Source: Melitaea cinxia (taxonomy: Eukaryota; Arthropoda; Insecta; Lepidoptera; Nymphalidae). From it: a stretch of DNA of 64,000 nt. Below, piece by piece: positions 29,001 to 38,000 of this stretch. The translations under genes were made by a program, and so were the position numbers. Numbering within the stretch: position 1 is the first letter of the stretch; the number at the start of each line of letters is the position of its first letter. The notes under the pieces were generated by a model. The model was not told where the DNA came from and searched no databases. It saw only the letters and a list, made by a program, of their open reading frames with translations. The stretch covers positions 12,813,289-12,877,288 of the forward strand of contig NC_059395.1 in assembly GCF_905220565.1 (NCBI RefSeq), written 5' to 3'.

Positions 29001-32000
29001 TAGCTTAAACTACACTATTTGTCACTATTTGTCTTTGTATGATATATGTATTTATAGATGTATGTATTTTATATATGTAAGTATTATGTATGTTTGTTAT
29101 TATATATTATCTATATGTACTTTATTAAAATATTCTAATTCGGACACCAATTATTTGTTTACTACGAGTACCTAACTGCAGTTTCTATTTCATATCCTAT
29201 ACCCAAAGGTTGTCTGGAAGAGATCGCTCTTTCAGCGATAAGACCGCCATTATACATCTTTCATTTTGTTTTTTTTTTTTGTTGTGTCTTCTAATGGTAT
29301 AAAACAAAGAGTATTATTATTATAAGTTTAAACGATACTTAGAATAAATTAAATATAAAATTCTGTATGTAAATAACAAAACAGAGGATATTTGTAAATA
29401 AATGTGCTTTCGCCTACAAAAGAAGCTTAGCCTACTCATCTACACTGCTCTACTGCAGCGATTAAGCTAAAAATATATTATAGAAATTCGTCTGAAACAC
29501 AGGTTCGCGATGTTTTTCTTCATCACCGCGTACTAAATTAATTTTAAAGACTAACTTAATACCTGTAAACTTGGCGATGCTAACCCTGATATGAACAAGT
29601 GTCCGTCAGTTTGGATCTATGTATTCTTATATTGGATCATCTCTGATTACACATTTATAATTACATACATACTACGCTTAATTGGATATCAATTAAAGTC
29701 AAGTAAATTTCAAGTTATAGAGTCTTAGATGTGCGAAGTCAGTCCAAACATGAACCGACAAATACATATGTAAGGTACACGTAAAATCAATCTAAATTAT
29801 GTTCAGTTCTTTGAAATGATGGTGTCAACTTTTAAAACGTTTGTTTCTAATACCTACTAATACTGATAATACCTGGATGACCGAGCTTAGCTTAGGTTTT
29901 AGTACTTGGTGATTGTCAGGAGGTCGATCTCATGGTGTTTAAGATTTACAAAATTCTATAGATTTTATACCCAAAACGAAGCCACGAAAATCGAGATTCG
30001 TACGAAATCTCAAATATGAATTTACTTAAATGCGTTTATTTTAATATTACAAACAGACACTCCAATTTTATTTATTTGTATAGATAACTCTGCGAACTGA
30101 ATAATTATTTTGTTAAATTCCACGTGGACGAAGTCACGGGCACAGCTAGTCAAATAAATAAATTTCTAAAATAAAAGTCGCCTCAGTTACTCCTTATTAC
30201 ATCAGCTATCTGCCAGTGAAAGTCCCGCCAAAATCGGTCAAGCGGTTTCAGAGATTAGTCGGAACAAACAGACAGACAGACAAAAATTGTAAAAAATGTT
30301 ACTTTGGTATATGTACCGTGTATACATCCATATGCATTTAGTAAAAAGCGGTAATTTTAATTTTACAAACAGACATTCCAATTTTATTATATTATATATA
30401 TTTTATTTATTTATTTATATAGATGTTGTTTAAATGTTAAATTTCTTTTAGATGCAACACTACAGTACGTTACAGTACACATCATAAAGTAAATACAGTA
30501 GATACCTACTCTTAATTAAAATAGACGGTGGCTATTTGGCGCCTATTTTATTCGAAGCATGTCAGTCATCAATGGCATTCAGTAGTTGCGTTTGATGTAG
30601 AGTGCGGACTCCACATCAAATATGCACATTGGAACTTATTTGTTACGTGGATATTTTTGTTACAAGAGTATTTTTTTATAAATCTGTGTACTAAGTTTTT
30701 TTTTTATAAATCTTTATACCAACGAATCTTTTCTGTTACATTTATATCTACTAGGAAATTTCAAGAAATATATTTTCATAGAATTCATTTACCTATCTTT
30801 TTATTTGTTATCTATGAATCGTATCGATAGGAATTATTTAATAATGTAAATATTTAACAAGGCTTATAAGTATATAATAATATTACCACTTTTTATTAAC
30901 GCAAATATTTACTCTAGATGTATGTTTACAGTATGTATGCGATCTTAAACTATTGTTTATTATAAACACCAGATAATGTATTGTTTCTACTAGTAAATAG
31001 GAAAATTATTTTGGTCTTTACGGTTATTGGCTAGCTATCAGAAATTTCGAATGTCAGGTGGTAGTCACTCATAAACAGACAAGAATAAAGAAAAAAGCGA
31101 GAAAAATCTGCTAGTAATAGTGTATATCTTCTAGGAGGAGAGAAAAAGAGAAGATGGATTAATTATTTAAAAATTTCTCACTTTTCATAAATTACTAGTA
31201 CCCGAAAGTAAGTATGAGATAGAATTATACAACATCGTTACCAATCGTATAAATGAAAAATCGGAACGCGAACATTGTTAAAACTCTCTGATTAGGCCAA
31301 CGACATTTTAAATGATTCGAACCCCTTTACGATCGTTTCAGCATGGCAGACACTTATAACTGTGAAATATTAAAATTACTCCAGTAAATATAGGACATGA
31401 TTTGTACCATAACTATCTGAAAATATTTAGTTCTTTAGTACCGCTGCCGTAGCAGGAAATAGTGAGTCTGCTGGGAACTGATGCCCGAAATTTTTGACAC
31501 AAACTAATGGTTTTTTGCCCAGAGTCACCACGCTGGGCAGGCGGGTTGGTGACCGTAGGGCTAGCTTTGTCGCAACGAAGATGCTGCTTCCCGTCTTCGG
31601 CCTTTCTATTTCGAAGACAGCAGTTAGGATGGTTATCTCGCCATCGGTTAGTGGAAATGTGCTATCCCTTTATAGTCACCTCTTACGACAACTACGGTAA
31701 GAGAGGGGGTGGCTATATTCTTTACTGCCGTAACCGCACAGCAAACGGTAAACCTAAACTAATAATATTACTACTTTTACCAAATGCTTATGCCAAAGTG
31801 TTAAGCTTAAGCCTAACAATAGCGGCTTACAATTAACCCCTTTTTACGAAAATTGCGCGGACGGAACGGAGAAAGAGTGCGGAATGGTAATATTTTTTTT
31901 AATTATGAATAAAAAATACATTAAATCAATAAAGAAAACGTTACACACACCGTGTATTTGACACACACAAGCATTATACTCTTTTGTAGATTATCAAACT

Positions 32001-35000
32001 CTTTAATCAAATTAAAAAATTTAAGAAAAGGTTCTTTAATTTCATTATATTTCGGCAGCTTTAATTTAAAATTTTAATTATAGAACGAGAGCCCAGGAGG
32101 TCCCATACTTTCGTCATTTTATAAAAGCTGAAAATTTCTCAGTGCATGCTCCCAACACCGATAAAAATGATGGCCAAATATGAAGTTTAACTCGTGGTTA
32201 CTTTGGCAGATACCAGTAGTAGTGGTCAGTATCTGCCAAAGTAACCATGAGTTAAACTTCTTTGGCCATTGCTTCAACCTGTATTGGGAGCATGCGCTGG
32301 GAAACTTTCAGCTTTTATAAAATGACGAAGGTCTGGTCCTCACGGGCTCTTGGATTATTATGGTCGAATTTCGACCACTGAGCGACTACTTATTAAAATA
32401 ATTATATTTAATATAATGTAACTAAGATATTTGTCCAAAAACCTTTTTTACATTTTTTTTGCCACTTCTCAAGCTTAAGCCGATTTACAGAAATTTATTT
32501 TTAATCGAGTCAAGTGCGAGTTGGACTTGCGCACGAAGGGTTCTGAACCATTATCAATAAAAGTGGTAAAATATTATGTCTGTTGTATGGGAGCCCCCCT
32601 TAAATATTTGTTTTATTTTAATTTAATTATTTATTTTTAAAGTGAGTATATAACTAAATATTCTGTGAATATTTCAAGCGTCTACCTGTTGCCGTTATCA
32701 ACATCGAACAAAAACGAGCAAAAAAATCACGTTTGTTATATGGAAGCCCTCTTAAATATTTATTTTATTCCCTTTTTCAGTTTTTTTTCTTTGTTATGGC
32801 GACAACCAAAATACATCTGTTAAAAATTCAACTGTCATGGTTCATGTGATATAGCCAGGTGACATACAGACGGACGGGCGGATAGCGGAGTCTTATTAAC
32901 GGGGTCCCGTTTTCCCCTTTGGATACGGAACCCTAAAAAAGATTGAATTTAGTGACTCAAGTTTTAAATATTGTACGCTTTGCTTACTGAACTGAGGTAG
33001 GTCACGGCAGGAAATATCCTGATCAAAATCTGGACCAGCCCGACTGAGAAAGTACCTCGACCTTAGAAAATATTACAGCAAGATTTTGCTGCTTTCAAAG
33101 AGTGTTGTGTTCCTTTGGTGATTAAGGTGACCAGAGCTCCGGGGGGGGTTGGGGGTAGGGTCGGCAATGCGCTTGCGACACTTCTGCATGTCTGCTTGTT
33201 TCTGATGTTGCAGGCGTCTATAAGCTATTACAGCTTACCATAAGGTCAGCTGTATGCTTTTTGCCGACCTAGTCTTATAAAAAAATGCTATTAGAACAAA
33301 TGTAAATAAATCATATTATTTAAATCATCGACTTTTATTCGACATTTGTACCTACTGGCCATGCGGATGTTTGCCGTGATCTGAACGTTTGCGATTGTGT
33401 ATTATTTGTGTTTCCAGACCCCGATACAGGAGTAATTCTACTGGGTTCATTGAGTGTGGAGCGTTTATAATTTTTTAATATTATTTAATTTTGTATATTC
33501 CTCTTGTAACTTTTATTTTAACAGAAAAATACACTTTGTGTAAGCTAATTATCTTCAGATAAGAATAGTATGATGTAAAGCTGTAACAATAGCAGTATTA
33601 TACAAGGAGAGTAAATTTATTTAATTATAATATATAAAACATTTATATTGATCACTTATAAGTAGTACAAAAAATATATTTTATACAATATCTAACCTTT
33701 ACGTCACTAGGATAATTTATTACTAGGATATTTTATTTACCCCTGTCGTCACGGAGTCACGGAGGAGCGTCCGTTACGCTATTCCGTGGCATATATTTAC
33801 GTAGAACCACATTAAAAACTAAATTGCATGCAGTATATTTTAAACATATTTACACTACAATACCATATTATTACTACATTATTTCATACAACAATTCTGA
33901 TGAATTCAACGAACCATTTTGTTCGAGGTCGAACCATTTGAGTCGCGGGCAACAGTTAGTGTATTATAAAACAAATTCCCCAAAAATGTATGTGATCGAT
34001 TCCCTCAAAATCTACTGAACAGATTTTCGTGCGGTTTCACCAATAGAGAGAGGGTTTCAAGAGGAAGGTTTGCGAAACGGTTAAACCGGTTTTAATGAGA
34101 GTTTCACTGGAAGTTTGCTGGGAAACTTTGTGATACACCGATTTCAACGCGGACGTAGCCGCGGGCACAGCTAGTATATATACCTATATATATCGAAAGG
34201 TCGATAGGTCGAAATGAGAAACCTTTATATAAATATAAAGGTTTAGGAAAGCTCTTCCTTGTTTGAAGTCGGTAGGGTAGTGTAAAATTTCAGAAACTAT
34301 AACGATAATTTCAACTGCACGTGTTTGACAACTCGCAAGACGGTAGGCAACGTCTGTCGTATAGTATATAATACAGCGCGCGTGCAAAACCGGGATAATT
34401 CACCAGTAGGTATTGTGCAATCGTGACTCAGATTATAGAGTTTGTTACTATTGTAGTTTCCTACCGCTTCAATATCAATCAAATAGAACAAACGAATTAC
34501 TTTATTGTTTTATTAAACGACTTCCAAAATATAATAATATATATGTATGTTACTTCAGAACTTTTGACTGGGTGGAGCGATCTCGACAAATTTTGTTTTA
34601 ATCGAAAGGTGGTGTGTGTCATTTGGTTCCATTTAAATTTATTTGAGATCTAACAACTACTTTTCGAGTTATATCTAATAATTCGTTTTTACTTGACGCC
34701 TTTTTTCGTCGAACTACATTGTATTATACCGCATAACTTTCTACTGGATGTACCGATTTTGATAATTCTTTTTTTGTCGGAAAGGGGATATCTCTAGTTT
34801 AGAACCGTGATAAGGAAACCAGGATCTGGTGATGGGATCCTAGAGAAATCGAGGGAAACTCTCAAATCCGCAATAACTTTTTACTGGGTGAACCGATTTC
34901 GATAATTTTTAATTTAATCGAAAGCTGATGTTTATCATGTGGCCACAAATAAATTTTATCGAGATCTGATAACTACTTTTTGAGTAATCTTTGATAACGC

Positions 35001-38000
35001 GTAGTTACTTGACTATTTGTTCGATGATTTACGTATTATGATAAATATAATCCGATCGTAATTAGATAACGGCTTTCAATTTAATTTTAAAAAATTACTT
35101 CACGAATCTTTATCTAAATAAAAGGCAATTCAAATCCATATTTAATACTTTTAAGGTTAAATTTTAAATTCAAAGAAATGTCTATATAAATATTAATCAC
35201 TTGATTGATATTTAGTATTAACTGGGAATTAAATTGATTACCATAAAAGATAAGTAAATCTATACAAATAAATAAAATTGGAGTGTCTGTTTGTAATATT
35301 AAAATAACCGCTTTTTATAGAAAATAATAATAATGTATACGGATGTATACACGATACATATACCAAAATAACATTTTTAAAATTTTTGTCTGTCTGTCTG
35401 TTTGTTCCGGCTAATCTCTAAAACGGCTGGACCGAATTTGACGGGACTTTCACTGGCAGATATCTGATATAGTAAAGAGTAACTTAGGCTACTTTTATTT
35501 TAGAAATGTATTTATTTTATAACTCTGCGAAATGAACAATATTTTTTTTTGTTAAATTCCAAGCGGACGAAGTCGCGGGCACAGCTAGTTTTTTTAATAA
35601 AACGTTTGTTGTATTAAAATAGAGCGTATATTACTTAGTTTATGTTTTCTAAGGAATTCAGGGTATATTATCACTGTAGAAAAATTCGTTACGTTGTGGA
35701 CTGCCAGTATACTGTCGCAGTACGTCATAAATCGCCGCCATATTCTACTGTGAGCACTGGCATTTTTGAGGTAAGGTACTCGTAGTACTTTGATCACGTG
35801 ATGAGTCAAAACCACTCGAGTGCAAGCTGCCAAACGTCTTTTAAACAATACCTCTAGTTTAATGACAAAATTCTAAAGTTCTGTAATTAGTTTAGATTGG
35901 TAAATAAAACAATGGAAGAATTGCACAAAATTAACCGTATTAGACTGTGTTAAAAAAGTTCAATACGAGCTAAAAGTTACGCAGGAAACTTTTGATGTTG
36001 CAAAGACAGGTAAATTTGCCATTTTTATATTAATTATATTAATTTAAAAAAAAAAAACTCCCTAAATTTTACCCTACATAACCTCTGTACATTAACTTAT
36101 ACACTAAGTTAATATAAGTTGAGTAATGAAAAATTACTTATTTTTATTATATTGTAAATTCAATTTAAAATTAATATTAGTTAAAATATTTTTAATTTGA
36201 TAGTACCCCAAAAACAGTTTTTTTAGTGAACTAGAAAACTGTTTAATACACTCATTTGAAATTTGAATGCTGCGTCAAAAAATGCGGCTGACAGTATACG
36301 GGATTGCGTTCCGTTTTAAATAGTAACCAGACACCAGTATAACTGGCTATAAAGGAACAGCTTCACAGTATACTAAATTGACGTCACACTGTACAGTGGT
36401 CGCAGTGCATATCGGAACATACCCTCAGTGTCTTGTTGAAACTTATGACGAAATATATACCTACCAATACTAATATTATAAAGCCGATGAGTTTGATTGT
36501 TTGTTGAAATGCGCTAATTTCAGGAACTACAGGTTCGAATTGAAAAATTTGTTCTTTTTGTATTGAATAGTCCATTTCCTGAGGCTATATAATAACGCTG
36601 CTAAAACCGCGGGACACAGCTAGTCTAAAGATAATATGAATCGTTTAGTTAAAAAGTAAAATTAAATAAAGATATCTTTCATTAATTTATTTATTTCAAT
36701 CAATGTAAGTTCGATACACAAGACATGTCGTTAAATTAATGTCATTGATAACAAGACCGCATCATTTGAGCGAAACCTTTGTTTGATTTGCTCCTGTCCT
36801 AATTACATGCGACACGCAATAAGGCTATGACCTAAACGTGTCCTCTGGGGTTTCATCAGTTTTCCGTATCAGTAGTTGATACTTCTCCTTGATTGTGTAT
36901 TGGAATATAATAAACGAAAGACTCTATAGAATTCAAAAAATCATAAGACTGTCTTTGTATAAAAATAATGACGAACGATTGAAGTGTATGTTCATAAATC
37001 GCTCTACATTCCTTTTTTTAACCGACTTCAAAAAAGGAGGAGGTTACCGTATATCTTATACTATTAAACGAGCAATTCTTGTATATATATATTTTTTCAA
37101 TTTATTGGCCAATACATAACAAATACATTATAATTTGCAATTTAAGTACCACGAAACCCTCGCGGGTTTATCTGGGTACAGAGAGTCACTCAGTTAATTC
37201 CGTTTGTTTTTGTAAAAAAATATTTTTATATATATATAGAATCTGAATTTCGGAAACGGCTCCAACGATTTTCATGAAATTTAGTATGCAAGGAATTTCG
37301 AGGAAGATAATAAATCTAGCTAAGATTCATTTTCAGAAAATGTCGTTTTATCCCAGCTTTTAGACAATGAAAAAATATCGTTAGAATACGAAGGTAAATT
37401 TCGCAAGTGTCACTAAAGTTCTAATAGCTTAGTTACGGCCGAACCCAATATTCAATCTAAAGATAGAGATAGGTAGTTATCATCGACTGCTAATAACTAA
37501 CTATCTATCCTTTGTAGTTGTCCCAATAATTCGCATAGGGGACTACTATCTCCAGTTAGCTGTAGATAGACCGGCTACCTGAGCTCTTCCTTACATTCCA
37601 GTATACGCAGCGTCACAGACGGCCTCAGTTATGTTACACAGATGTTTTGTAGTATTTAAATTTGTCATACAAATTTTATTCATATTAAAGTAATCTTGAT
37701 TTATAAAAATATGGACAAATTAATTTTTACACAGACTTTTTAATTTATAATAAATGATATTATTTTAATATGGAATCTATGGTAAATCTAGTAACGGAAC
37801 GTTTTAACGGCCGAACCCAATATTCAATCTAAAGATAGAGATAGGTAGTTATCATCGACTGCTAATAACTAGCTATCTATCCTTTGTAGTTGTCCCAATA
37901 ATTCGCATAGGGGACTACTATCTCCAGTTAGCTGTAGATAGACCGGCTACCTGAGCTCTTCCTTACATTCCAGTATACGCAGCGTCACAGACGGCCTCAG

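Noticed and set aside
30528..30830. 100-codon open frame as a small gene
   Set aside because: Composition follows the AT-rich background, no recognisable motif, no splice or promoter context, and it lies inside the transporter intron.
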